This document shows positions 26,253 to 33,626 of a DNA stretch of 64,000 bases, piece by piece. A model generated the notes under the pieces. That model was not told the origin of the DNA, ran no database searches, and saw only the letters and a list, made by a program, of their open reading frames with translations. Source of the stretch: Actinomadura rubteroloni (GTDB lineage Bacteria; Actinomycetota; Actinomycetes; Streptosporangiales; Streptosporangiaceae); NCBI RefSeq assembly GCF_002911665.1, contig NZ_MTBP01000002.1, forward strand, positions 1,302,001 to 1,366,000, in the 5' to 3' direction. A program made the position numbers and the translations under genes. The first letter of the stretch is position 1; each line of letters begins with the position of its first letter.

Positions 26253-27280
26253 GCACGTCCGACGTCACGAAGCAGGGCGTCCGGGGCGTGCGTCCGGGCC
26301 GGGACGCCCTGGTCGGCGCGGGCCTGCGGCGCCGGAAGCGCCGGGGCGAGCGGCCGATGGTCCCGGACGCCGAATTCACCTCCTACTACGGCAAACCGAT
26401 CATCAACCGTCCCACCTGGGAGGCCCGGGACATCGCGGGCTACTTCTTCCTCGGCGGGCTCGCGGGCGCCGGGTCCGTGCTCGCCGCTGGAGCGCACTTC
26501 ACCGGACGGCCCGGCGCCGCCCGCGCGCTGAAGATCTCCTCGACCGTCGCCATCGCCGGGTCGGCCGCCGCGCTGATCCACGACCTCGGCCGTCCGGCCC
26601 GCTTCTACAACATGCTCCGCGTGCTGCGCCCGACCTCACCGATGAGCGTCGGTTCCTGGCTGCTCGGTGCGTATGGGCCTGCTGCGGGCGCGGCGGCCGT
26701 CCTGGACGTCACCGGCCTGTTCCCGCGCCTCGGACGGTCCGCGACCGTCGCGGCGGCGCTGCTCGGCCCGGCCGTCGCGACGTACACGGCCGTCCTCGCC
26801 GCGAACACGGCCGTCCCCGCCTGGCACGACGGCTACCGCGAGCTGCCGTTCGTCTTCGCCGGATCGGCGGTGGCGGCCGCGTCCGGGCTCGCGCTCGCCG
26901 CCGCGCCGACGGCCGAGACCGCGCCCGTCCGCACGGCCGCGCTGCTCGGCACGGCGGTCGAGACGACCGCGCTGACGCTCATGGAACGCCGGCTCGGCAT
27001 GGTCGCCGAGCCGTACGGGAAGGGCCGCGCGGGCCGCCTCATGCGCGCCGCGAAGGTGCTGTCGGTCGCCGGCGCCGTCGGCGGTGCCGCGCTCGGCGGA
27101 CGAAGCCGGACGGCGGCCGTCCTCAGCGGCGCGGCTCTACTGGCCGCGTCCGCCTGCACCCGGTTCGGCGTGTTCTACGCCGGCGTGGCGTCGGCGGACG
27201 ACCCGAAGTACACCGTCGTCCCGCAGCGGGAGCGGATGTTTTCCCGCCGTGCGCCGGGTAGTGGCGAGAGTAGCGACTGA
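26249..27280 (+). CDS. nrfD: NrfD/PsrC-like membrane subunit
   Basis: This 343-residue protein has about eight hydrophobic helices after a basic cytoplasmic N-terminus. YFFLGGLAGAGSVLAAGAHF, SAAALIHDLGRPARFYNMLRVLRPTSPMSVGSWLL and a helix containing LLGPAVATYTAVLAANTAVPAWHD match the NrfD/PolyS family of quinone-reactive subunits without heme. In place of the cytochrome b FdnI found in E. coli, it would pass electrons from the ferredoxin subunit to menaquinone. It ends the tightly overlapping five-gene block. The next gene starts 15 bp later. Confidence 0.9.
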   Translation: MSTSDVTKQGVRGVRPGRDALVGAGLRRRKRRGERPMVPDAEFTSYYGKPIINRPTWEARDIAGYFFLGGLAGAGSVLAAGAHFTGRPGAARALKISSTVAIAGSAAALIHDLGRPARFYNMLRVLRPTSPMSVGSWLLGAYGPAAGAAAVLDVTGLFPRLGRSATVAAALLGPAVATYTAVLAANTAVPAWHDGYRELPFVFAGSAVAAASGLALAAAPTAETAPVRTAALLGTAVETTALTLMERRLGMVAEPYGKGRAGRLMRAAKVLSVAGAVGGAALGGRSRTAAVLSGAALLAASACTRFGVFYAGVASADDPKYTVVPQRERMFSRRAPGSGESSD

Positions 27281-27295
27281 AAGGAGCGCATTCCG

Positions 27296-27724
27296 ATGCC
27301 CATGACGACGCGCGACGGCAAGGTCAAGAAGAGCGAGCTGCCCTCGACCATCCAGCGGTCCGACGACAAGGCGCAGCGGACGTTCGCCGAGGCCCACGAC
27401 TCGGCCGTGTCCGAGTACGGCGCGGGCCAGCGCGCCAACCGCGTCGCGTACGGAGCGCTGAAGCACACGCACGAGAAGGTCGGCGACCATTGGCAGCCGA
27501 AGGCCGGGGGCGCGAAGGGACCGTCCGACCCGCAGTCGGCGGGCGGCCGGACGACGCGGCGTTATGACGCGCAGGGCGTCGACATGAACGCGTCCAAGGA
27601 GCACCTGTACGACATCGCGAAGAAGCTGGACGTGCCCGGACGCTCGTCCATGAGCAAGCTGGAACTCGTGAAGGCGATCGAGAAGGCCAACCGGCGGCAG
27701 ACCGCCAAGGCCCGCTCGAAGTGA
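27296..27724 (+). CDS. ChaB plus Rho-N/SAP-like small protein
   Basis: This 142-residue basic protein joins a ChaB domain (KKSELPSTIQRSDDKAQRTFAEAHDSAVSEYG, about residues 10-70) to a Rho N-terminal/SAP-like module (SKEHLYDIAKKLDVPGRSSMSKLELVKAIEKAN, about 100-133). The second module binds nucleic acid in other proteins. A clear AAGGAG lies before ATG 27296. The gene follows nrfD by 15 bp and is terminated by a perfect hairpin, so it is the last gene of the respiratory operon or a stress gene inserted there. ChaB proteins have been linked to cation transport and stress, but the mechanism is unknown. Confidence 0.82.
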   Translation: MPMTTRDGKVKKSELPSTIQRSDDKAQRTFAEAHDSAVSEYGAGQRANRVAYGALKHTHEKVGDHWQPKAGGAKGPSDPQSAGGRTTRRYDAQGVDMNASKEHLYDIAKKLDVPGRSSMSKLELVKAIEKANRRQTAKARSK

Positions 27725-27729
27725 ACGAC

Positions 27730-27774
27730 GCGAACGGCCCGGTGCGTTCTCCGCACCGGGCCGTTCGCTTTCTT
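27730..27774 (+). terminator. Strong intrinsic terminator
   Basis: A perfect 16-bp stem (27730-27745 with 27753-27768), a 7-base loop and a following TTTCTTA close the formate dehydrogenase operon. The convergent hemerythrin gene ends inside the T-rich tail. Confidence 0.85.
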
Positions 27775-28342
27775 ATTTGGCGCGGCCCCGGATGACGTCC
27801 CGGATCCGGTCGACCATCGCGGTCGGCGGGCCGAGCAGCAGGTTCTTCTTGGCGCTCTCGATGCCGGGGTGCGGGTGCGTCGGCGCGGTCGCCTCGGCCA
27901 TCGCGACCGCCGACGCCAGCGAGCGGCGCTGCTCGGGGGTGAACTCGGCGCCGAGACGGTCGAACTCGTAGCGTTCCTCGGCGCGGGCGTGGGTCAGGAC
28001 GGCGATGCGCAGCTCGTCCAGTTTGGGGAGGAACGCCGGGTCACCGACGTCCATGCCGTCCAGATCGGCGAGCATCTCCTTGGCCGCGCGCTCCTCGGCC
28101 AGCCGGTCGTCCACGATGCCGTCGCCGCCGCGCAGCGACCGCCGCGCCAGCGGATGGACGATCTCCTCCTCGGCCGTCTCGTGGACGGCGAGCAGGCGGA
28201 CGAGCCGTTCGAACGCCGTTCTGCGCTCGTCCCCCTCCCGCTCGGCCACCAGCGCGAACAGGTCCCGGATCTGGCCGTGCTGCCGCCGCAGCAGGTCGAT
28301 GACGTCGCCGGTCGCCGGCGCTTCCGTTGCGGTCGATTTCAT
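27773..28342 (-). CDS. Hemerythrin HHE-domain protein
   Basis: This 189-residue all-helical protein has the hemerythrin-like iron ligand pattern: RRQHGQIRDLF, AVHETAEEEIVHP and THARAEERYEFDRL. These HHE proteins bind a di-iron site and sense or carry O2 or NO. I use ATG 28342, which is almost leaderless behind the GGGTAG promoter. An upstream start at 28375 would place the promoter inside the gene. The gene diverges from the ferritin-like gene. Confidence 0.88.
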   Translation of the reverse strand: MKSTATEAPATGDVIDLLRRQHGQIRDLFALVAEREGDERRTAFERLVRLLAVHETAEEEIVHPLARRSLRGGDGIVDDRLAEERAAKEMLADLDGMDVGDPAFLPKLDELRIAVLTHARAEERYEFDRLGAEFTPEQRRSLASAVAMAEATAPTHPHPGIESAKKNLLLGPPTAMVDRIRDVIRGRAK

Positions 28343-28352
28343 GCCCGGCGCC

Positions 28353-28377
28353 CTACCCCGCGTGAAGGTTCGCATTC
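28353..28377 (-). promoter_or_regulatory. Candidate sigma-B/F-type stress promoter (hemerythrin gene)
   Basis: On the minus strand GAAT (28377-28374) is followed after 15 bases by GGGTAG (28358-28353). This resembles the GTTT/GGGTAT pattern of actinobacterial sigma-B/SigF promoters. Transcription would begin a few bases before ATG 28342. Confidence 0.4.
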
Positions 28378-28391
28378 GGGCATCCGGGTAG
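28368..28391 (+). promoter_or_regulatory. Candidate sigma-B/F-type stress promoter (ferritin-like gene)
   Basis: GTTC (28368-28371), a 14-bp spacer and GGGTAG (28386-28391) fit the actinobacterial general-stress promoter. The start would be about 25 bp before ATG 28423. It overlaps the opposing promoter, so the two genes may be coinduced. Confidence 0.45.
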
Positions 28392-28422
28392 GCGCGGCCG
28401 ACCCCGACCCGAAAGGACGACC

Positions 28423-29631
28423 ATGACCTTCAATCCGCTCGAACATCGCGGCATCCCGCTCGACCGCCAGGTGCGGAACTGGCCGGAGTTGAACGTCGAG
28501 CCGGTCGACCCGGACACGACCGACCCGTACACCAAGTGCCGGATCATCACGATGAACGGGATCGAGGTCGAGGCCGTCCTGTTCAGTCACCAGTTCTCGC
28601 GGTTCTGCCCGGACATGGACGTGAAGCGGAAACTCGCCGAGGTGCGGTACATCGAGCAACAGCAGCAGAAGGCCGTCAACTGGCTGCTGCCGGAGCAGGC
28701 GTCGGTGCTGGAGACGACGATCTCCTATGAGCAGGTCGCGGTGGACCTCACCGCCTGGATCGCGCGAATGGAACCCGACCCCTATCTCAAGCAGGCGTAC
28801 GAATTCGGCGTGCTGGAGGACTTCGACCATCTGTACCGGTACTCCAACCTGTACGAGATGATCGAGCACCGCCGGGCCGAGAAGATCACCGGCGGGCTCA
28901 CCGAGGTCATGCCCGGACGTCCCACGCTGGCCGAACACCGCCACCCGGCCGACAACGTCCGCGATCCGTACGACCGGAACGCCGCCGACTTCGTCTCGAA
29001 ACTGCACGCGCTGACGCTGGTGGCGTCCGAGCAACAGACGATGAACTTCTACATGAACACCGGCCCCCTTTACATGGAACCGATCGCGCGCCAGCTCTAC
29101 CAGGAGATCGCGATGATCGAGGAGGAGCACGTCACGCACTACGGGTCGCTCATCGACCCCGGCGAGACGTGGTGGGAACGGCTCGTCAACCACGAGTACA
29201 ACGAGTGCTACCTGTACCACTCGTTCATGGAGACCGAGACCGATCCCAAGGTGAAGGCTCTCTGGGAACTGCATCTCGACATGGAGCTGGCGCATTTGCA
29301 GATCGCTTGCGACCTCCTGCGGCAGTACGACGGACGCGATCCGGAGAGCATCGTCGCGCCGGAAATGCCCAAGCCGGTGACCTTCGAGCCGAACAAGGAC
29401 TACCTGCGTCATCTGCTCGCGACGCAGGTCGATCTCAACACGATCGGCGCGGGCTACGTCCAGGAGGCGCACGAACGGTTCGAGCGGATGCAGGACGCCG
29501 TCATGGGCGGACGCAAGCCGCCGAGCGAACGCGTCATCGACGAGCACCGCGAGGAGTTCGGCGGCGAGTACCGCGACCAGACCGAGGGTCCGCACCCCGT
29601 CGCGGACCTGCGCGAACCGATCCCGCTCTGA
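28423..29631 (+). CDS. Ferritin-like helical protein of unknown function
   Basis: This 402-residue acidic protein starts at ATG 28423 after AAAGGA. It contains two segments with ferritin-like helix patterns: LHALTLVASEQQTMNFYM with IAMIEEEHVTHYGSL (about 187-250), and ECYLYHSFMETE with LDMELAHLQIACDLL (about 263-300). The repeated E...ExxH arrangement suggests a di-iron four-helix bundle, like rubrerythrin or manganese catalase relatives. There is no signal peptide. It stands between hemerythrin and the glycosyltransferase operon and probably belongs to the same stress response as hemerythrin. Catalytic role unknown. Confidence 0.65.
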   Translation: MTFNPLEHRGIPLDRQVRNWPELNVEPVDPDTTDPYTKCRIITMNGIEVEAVLFSHQFSRFCPDMDVKRKLAEVRYIEQQQQKAVNWLLPEQASVLETTISYEQVAVDLTAWIARMEPDPYLKQAYEFGVLEDFDHLYRYSNLYEMIEHRRAEKITGGLTEVMPGRPTLAEHRHPADNVRDPYDRNAADFVSKLHALTLVASEQQTMNFYMNTGPLYMEPIARQLYQEIAMIEEEHVTHYGSLIDPGETWWERLVNHEYNECYLYHSFMETETDPKVKALWELHLDMELAHLQIACDLLRQYDGRDPESIVAPEMPKPVTFEPNKDYLRHLLATQVDLNTIGAGYVQEAHERFERMQDAVMGGRKPPSERVIDEHREEFGGEYRDQTEGPHPVADLREPIPL

Positions 29632-29635
29632 CCGA

Positions 29636-30385
29636 TCAGCGACCCGTCCGGCGGGACGCGATGGCCTGCTCCACCTCGCCGAGCGCGGTCGCGAACCGGG
29701 TGGCGGGGGCGGCACGGGCGACGGCGCGGGCGTCGTCCATGCGGTCCACGTCGCGCAGCGCGGGCAGGTCCGCGACCGTCAGGCCGAGCGCGGTGAGACG
29801 GCGGCGCTGCGACAGGAGCGTGGACGCACGGCTCATCGGCACCCCCGCGCACACGCCCGGGACGTGCCGCCGCAGCCCGATCGCCCAGTAGCCGCCGTCG
29901 TCGGCCGGGCCGAGCACCGCGTCCGCCGTGGCGAGCGCGGCGAGGGACGCGCCGAGCAGCGCCGGGGTGACCTGCGGCGTGTCGTAGGCGATGAGCAGCG
30001 CGGGCGTCCCCGCGTCGGCGAACGCGCCCTCCAGCCGCTCGCCGAGCCCGCCGCCGCGCTGCGGGACGACCTCCATCCCGGCGGGCAGCCACGGGCCGGG
30101 CGGACCGTCCAGCACCAGGCACGCCCACGCGGGCCGGGCCGCCCGCGCCGCGCGCAGCGTGTCGACCAGCATCGCCTCGGCGAGCGCGGACGCCTCGCCC
30201 GGCGTGCAGGGCGGGCAGAGCCGGGTCTTGACGCGTCCCGGCTGCGGGCTCTTGGCGAGGATCAGCAGGCCCGCCGCGTCGCCGGGCAGCCGGGACGGAC
30301 GGCGCGGCCCGGTGCGCTCGGCGCGGGCCAGCGGCTCCTCGCGGGGGCGCGGGATCCGCCACGTCCGGTGCGAGTGCTCGATCAC
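29636..30385 (-). CDS. TIGR04282/DUF2064-type nucleotidyl- or glycosyltransferase
   Basis: This 249-residue GT-A-like protein has GLLILAKSPQPGRVKTRLCP at its nucleotide-binding start (about residue 40) and GPADDGGYWAIGL (about 160-172). This is the signature of the TIGR04282 family (arsenosugar-cluster glycosyltransferase, DUF2064) and resembles CofC-type guanylyltransferases. About 39 extra N-terminal residues precede the domain. GTG 30385 overlaps the previous gene as GTGA and is the best-supported start. It is the last gene of a three-gene operon. The donor and acceptor are unknown. Confidence 0.8.
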   Translation of the reverse strand: MIEHSHRTWRIPRPREEPLARAERTGPRRPSRLPGDAAGLLILAKSPQPGRVKTRLCPPCTPGEASALAEAMLVDTLRAARAARPAWACLVLDGPPGPWLPAGMEVVPQRGGGLGERLEGAFADAGTPALLIAYDTPQVTPALLGASLAALATADAVLGPADDGGYWAIGLRRHVPGVCAGVPMSRASTLLSQRRRLTALGLTVADLPALRDVDRMDDARAVARAAPATRFATALGEVEQAIASRRTGR

Positions 30386-31512
30386 CAGACCGCCCCCCGG
30401 GCGAGCCTGGTGAGGACGGCCGGGTCCGGGCAGGTCAGGGCCAGGGCGTCCCGGACGGCGCGGCACGGGTCGCCGGCCAGCGTCCGGCGCGTCGCGGCGG
30501 CCGTGCGCGGATGCCGGGCGACGGCCTCGCGGACGCGGTCGTCGTCGTGCCCGGCGAGGTCGGCGAGCAGCGCGGCGGGGCAGGCCGGGTTCCACGCGAC
30601 GGCCCGGCGCCGTCCGCGCCGTGCGAGGGCGCGCAGCAGGCCGGCGGGGGCGCCGGGGTTGCGGGCCGCCGCCGCGACGACCGCTTCGTCCGGATCGTCG
30701 GCGAGCGCCGTCAGCGCGGGCGCGGGCGTCCGGGGATGACCGGCGGCGGCCGTGCGGACGGACGCGTCGGCGTCCACCGCGAACAGTGCGAGCAGCCGTG
30801 GCTGGCAGGCGGGGTTGCGGGCGATGGCGGCACGCCGGTCGTGGTCGGCGCCCGCCGCGCACCGCGCGCGGCGCGCCGCCGGAAACGCCGGGTTGCGCAG
30901 CGCCGTGGCGGCGGCCTCGGGATCCCCGGCGAGCAGGGCGAGCACAGGTCCGGCCGTCGCGGGGTTGCGGGCCACGGCCATGCGGACCTCGGCGGCGGGA
31001 TCGTCGGCCAGCACGGCGCGGACCGGGGACGGCGTCGCCGGATGGGACGCGACCACGACTCTTGTCCACAGGTCGTCGTCCGGACTTGCGGTAAGCCGCT
31101 CGGGCGGGTAGTCGGGGTGCTGCAACGCGGTGTCGCGGACGGCGCGGTCCACGTCGTCCAACAGTGCGAGGCAGAGCACGGGATTCACGGCCGCCGCCGC
31201 ACGGACCGCCGCCACCGGATCACCGGCGAGCCGCGCGTGCCCCGGCGGAATCCGCCCCGCGACGGCGGCGCGGACCAGCGGATCGGTGTCCTCGGCGAGC
31301 GCACGAAGCGTGCCCGGCTCGCAGGCCCGGTTGCCCGCGACGGCCGTCCGGACGCCCGGCTCCTGATCGAGGGCGAGACCGCCAAGCCACGGGACGGCGC
31401 GGGGATGCGCCGCCGCGGCCGTGCGCGACCGCGGCCCGCCGTGCGCGGCCTTGGCGAGCAGACCGGCCGGGCAGGCCGGGTTGGCGAGCAGGAGCCCGAG
31501 GTCGGTGGTCAT
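30382..31512 (-). CDS. Leucine-rich-repeat-variant (LRV) protein
   Basis: This 376-residue protein consists of about 15 repeats of 22-26 residues with the consensus VRxAVARNPxxPxxLLxxLADDPDxx, the LRV pattern first described in Azotobacter vinelandii. Several repeats have NPAC or NRAC at the same place, giving repeated cysteines. No iron-sulfur motif like that of the Azotobacter protein is obvious. The expected fold is a right-handed superhelix used for protein binding. It overlaps genes on both sides by 4 bp (ATGA, GTGA), so it probably works with the two flanking glycosyltransferase-like proteins. Confidence 0.8.
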   Translation of the reverse strand: MTTDLGLLLANPACPAGLLAKAAHGGPRSRTAAAAHPRAVPWLGGLALDQEPGVRTAVAGNRACEPGTLRALAEDTDPLVRAAVAGRIPPGHARLAGDPVAAVRAAAAVNPVLCLALLDDVDRAVRDTALQHPDYPPERLTASPDDDLWTRVVVASHPATPSPVRAVLADDPAAEVRMAVARNPATAGPVLALLAGDPEAAATALRNPAFPAARRARCAAGADHDRRAAIARNPACQPRLLALFAVDADASVRTAAAGHPRTPAPALTALADDPDEAVVAAAARNPGAPAGLLRALARRGRRRAVAWNPACPAALLADLAGHDDDRVREAVARHPRTAAATRRTLAGDPCRAVRDALALTCPDPAVLTRLARGAVW

Positions 31513-32495
31513 GGTCCGAGCCGCCCCGCGACGCGGACGCGCTCGTCCGGCAGGTCCGCGTCGAGCGTGCGCAGGAAGTCCGCCAGCCGCCGCTCGGCGC
31601 GCTCCCGCCCGTAGTGCGCGGCGAGCCACGCCGCCGGGGCCACGTCCTGCCCGAGCAGCCGCGCCGCCGCATCGCCGACATCGCCGTCGTCTTCGAAGAA
31701 GGCGCCGGTGGCGGGACCGACGTACTTCCACCCGCCGAGCAGGCCCGCCCGCACGAGGACGGGCACGTCCAGCGCCAGCGCCTCCGGCAGGGCACGCGGC
31801 GAAGCATCGAGCCGATGCGGGACGAGCACCATCCGCGACCGCGCAACCAGACCGAGGTAATCCGCCCACGGCACCGGCGCGCTTACCTCAAGCCCCGGAA
31901 GATCGGGCACGTCCGCGCGTCCCACCACGAGAACGCGCAACCCCAGCTCGGCGCACAACCTGCGCAGGCACGCCTTGGCCAGCTCCCAGTCCTTGGCGAC
32001 CGCAGCACGGTGGCCAGGCTGGCAGACATACAGGACATCCCAGCGCTTGCCCGGCGGACCATCCGGCGCACCCAGCGCCCGGACCCGGTCGATATCGGTG
32101 AAGTCCGAATTACTGAACAGCAGGCGCGGACGATTCGGCGGAAGAAACCGCCCAGGCTCCCGAAAACAGTGGCACCAAGCCGCGCAGACCGCAACGAAAT
32201 CACTGCGCCAGCCGTCCTCCGGGGCACGGCGCTCATCGACCCAGATATCCCGAAACCCCTCATGATAAAGCGGAAAGGGACCACAACTACAGAGCCCGAC
32301 CATGCGGTGCCGAGCGGCGAGCGCACAGAACACGGTCCGATGCTCAGACCGCACGGGCTCCCGGACGAAGGCGAAGCCGGTGTCGCGTCCGCGCTCGTCC
32401 ACGATGTGCCGCAGCGCAGCCGGAAGGTCCGGAACATCCGAGGTCAGCGGCCTGCTCCCTCCGCTAGGCGAAGCAGCCCCGACCCGCGCCCACAC
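31509..32495 (-). CDS. Glycosyltransferase-like protein (GT4 layout)
   Basis: This protein of about 328 residues has a C-terminal half like GT-B enzymes: LRVLVVGRADVPDLPGLEV, APVPWADYLGLVARSRMVLVPHRLDASPRALPEALALDVPVLV (acceptor and donor loop with the conserved Glu), then YVGPATGAFFEDDGD. The N-terminal half contains RLLFSNSDFTDIDRVRALG and WDVLYVCQPG. The start is uncertain. GTG 32495 is chosen because upstream sequence becomes Gly-rich and non-family-like. A well-placed ATG at 32530 lies in another frame and stops after 28 codons. GC content falls toward the 5' end. Confidence 0.65.
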   Translation of the reverse strand: MWARVGAASPSGGSRPLTSDVPDLPAALRHIVDERGRDTGFAFVREPVRSEHRTVFCALAARHRMVGLCSCGPFPLYHEGFRDIWVDERRAPEDGWRSDFVAVCAAWCHCFREPGRFLPPNRPRLLFSNSDFTDIDRVRALGAPDGPPGKRWDVLYVCQPGHRAAVAKDWELAKACLRRLCAELGLRVLVVGRADVPDLPGLEVSAPVPWADYLGLVARSRMVLVPHRLDASPRALPEALALDVPVLVRAGLLGGWKYVGPATGAFFEDDGDVGDAAARLLGQDVAPAAWLAAHYGRERAERRLADFLRTLDADLPDERVRVAGRLGP

Positions 32496-32599
32496 CCCCG
32501 GCCCGCGCCCCGCACGACGGCCGCCCCCATGACGCACCTCCCAGTCGCAGACCGTCCGAAATTCGCGCCACCACGCTTTCCCGCAGCGAACGTCCGCCC

Positions 32600-32815
32600 A
32601 CGCTAAGCCCGCCCCACCACACTGTAAAGAGGGCAAAATCCGCCCACCAAAAAGACACGAACACAAATCCCCCCTCCACCCGACCGATAACACGCCACCC
32701 CATAAAACCCGCCCCCCATACCCCCCGAACCCCGACCCACAGCCCCGATCCCCCACCCCCGCACCCCACGAGCCCCCCGACCCCCACAAGCACCCCGACA
32801 CGCCTGGTACCCTGG
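32600..32815. other. Strongly strand-biased, G-poor stretch before tRNA-Lys
   Basis: Over about 215 bp the plus strand contains only about one G in ten bases and long C runs (CCCCCC, ACCCCC), while the rest of the window has balanced G and C. Open frames on the minus strand read Gly-rich filler (VGGGGS-like) and have no family match. No gene is supported here. Confidence 0.7.
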
Positions 32816-32853
32816 AACAGCCGACAGGCCGGTCACCACGACCCCGTCGGCAC

Positions 32854-32926
32854 GCGCCGTTAGCTCAATTGGCAGAGCAGCGGACTCTTAATCCGCGGGT
32901 TCGGGGTTCAAGTCCCTGACGGCGCA
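32854..32926 (+). tRNA. tRNA-Lys (anticodon CTT)
   Basis: The cloverleaf folds with acceptor stem GCGCCGT/ACGGCGC, D arm GCTC...GAGC, anticodon stem GCGGA/TCCGC with loop CTCTTAA, and T arm GGGGTTCAAGTCCC. CCA is not encoded. The 3' half is duplicated at 35088-35129 as an attachment site. Confidence 0.95.
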
Positions 32927-32929
32927 CCC
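32888..32929 (+). repeat. Attachment repeat inside the tRNA-Lys gene (attL-like)
   Basis: A 42-bp segment from the anticodon loop through the 3' end of the tRNA recurs exactly 2200 bp downstream with two mismatches. The last 35 bp are identical. This is the usual core of an integrase attachment site in a tRNA gene. Confidence 0.9.
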
Positions 32930-32989
32930 GAACTGCACAGACTCCCATGAGGGCGGCTTCGAGCCCCATCAAAACCCCACCAGGGGGGA

Positions 32990-33241
32990 CTAAGCCGCGT
33001 TGTTGCGGCGGGCCAGCGCCTCACGTGCGGCGTCTCGCCCTTGCTCGGACCCGTCGGTGTACATGTCGAGGGTCGTTGCGATCTTGCTGTGGGCCAGGAT
33101 GAGCTGGACCATCTTGAGGCCCACTTCGTCTCCGACGAGGAACGTGGCCAGGGCGTAGCGGAGCTGGCGGGGTGTGGCCTTGATCTTCGCTTTCTTGCAC
33201 GCCTTTACCACGTCCCCCACCACGGAATCGGATTGATCCAC
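32990..33241 (-). pseudogene. C-terminal fragment of a tyrosine-recombinase integrase
   Basis: 83 residues correspond to the end of the catalytic domain of phage/ICE integrases: PRQLRYALATFL (box with Arg28), VQLILAHSKIATTLDMYTD (His51 and nucleophile Tyr61). The N-terminal arm-binding and core-binding domains and the first catalytic Arg are gone, and the usual HxxR reads RxxR. A stop lies in frame 9 codons upstream of the GTG. Position and orientation beside the tRNA are typical. Confidence 0.85.
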
Positions 33242-33453
33242 GCACAGGCCCAGCCGCCCTCCGCCTCATCGGCGAACTAGGGAACGACCCGATCTTCCAT
33301 CACCGGGTGTGGCGGTGGGCCCACCCCGAAGCCTGGCAGAAGATCACCTATCTGTTCCCGACTTCAAAGGGCCGTGCGGCGCCCGAACCGACCGCCCGAC
33401 GCACCTTCCCGCGCGACCAGCTCGCCGGCCTGGACCTGGTCCTCAACACCTGA
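33242..33453 (+). pseudogene. Truncated plus-strand frame of unknown origin
   Basis: An open frame without a start reads ALRLIGELGNDPIFHHRVWR and continues through WAHPEAWQKITYLFP to FPRDQLAGLDLVLNT before TGA 33451. Codon use is that of a real gene, but its 5' end is lost at the junction with the integrase stub. I do not recognise the family. Confidence 0.4.
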
Positions 33454-33625
33454 TCAACGGCTGCCTGGGCGTGCGCGCCCAGGCAGCCCCCGCACGTCAG
33501 GTCCAGCACCGACCCGTCCCGCTGCGGCGACGAGAACCGCGTTGTAACCGGTGCCCCGTACCGATCTCCAGGACGCTCATGCCCGGTTTCAGCGCTCCTC
33601 CACCGAGACCAGCGAAGCGCCGGGC
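33454..33625 (-). pseudogene. Frameshifted fragment of a SAM-dependent methyltransferase
   Basis: On the minus strand the SAM-binding motif I is readable but split between two frames: ALKPGMSVLEIGTG, then TGYNAVLVAAAGRVG after a one-base insertion in the G run near 33553. This order is that of protein-L-isoaspartate-like methyltransferases. Both ends are missing, so it is a decayed relic. Confidence 0.5.
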
Positions 33626-33626
33626 G

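Noticed and set aside
32464..32839. Gly-rich minus-strand frames upstream of the GT4-like gene, and a 28-codon frame with a good ribosome site at ATG 32530
   Set aside because: The Gly-rich frames simply reflect the C-run tract. The 28-codon frame ends before the family-like sequence begins and lies in another frame, so I did not call it, although a frameshift or coupling role cannot be excluded.
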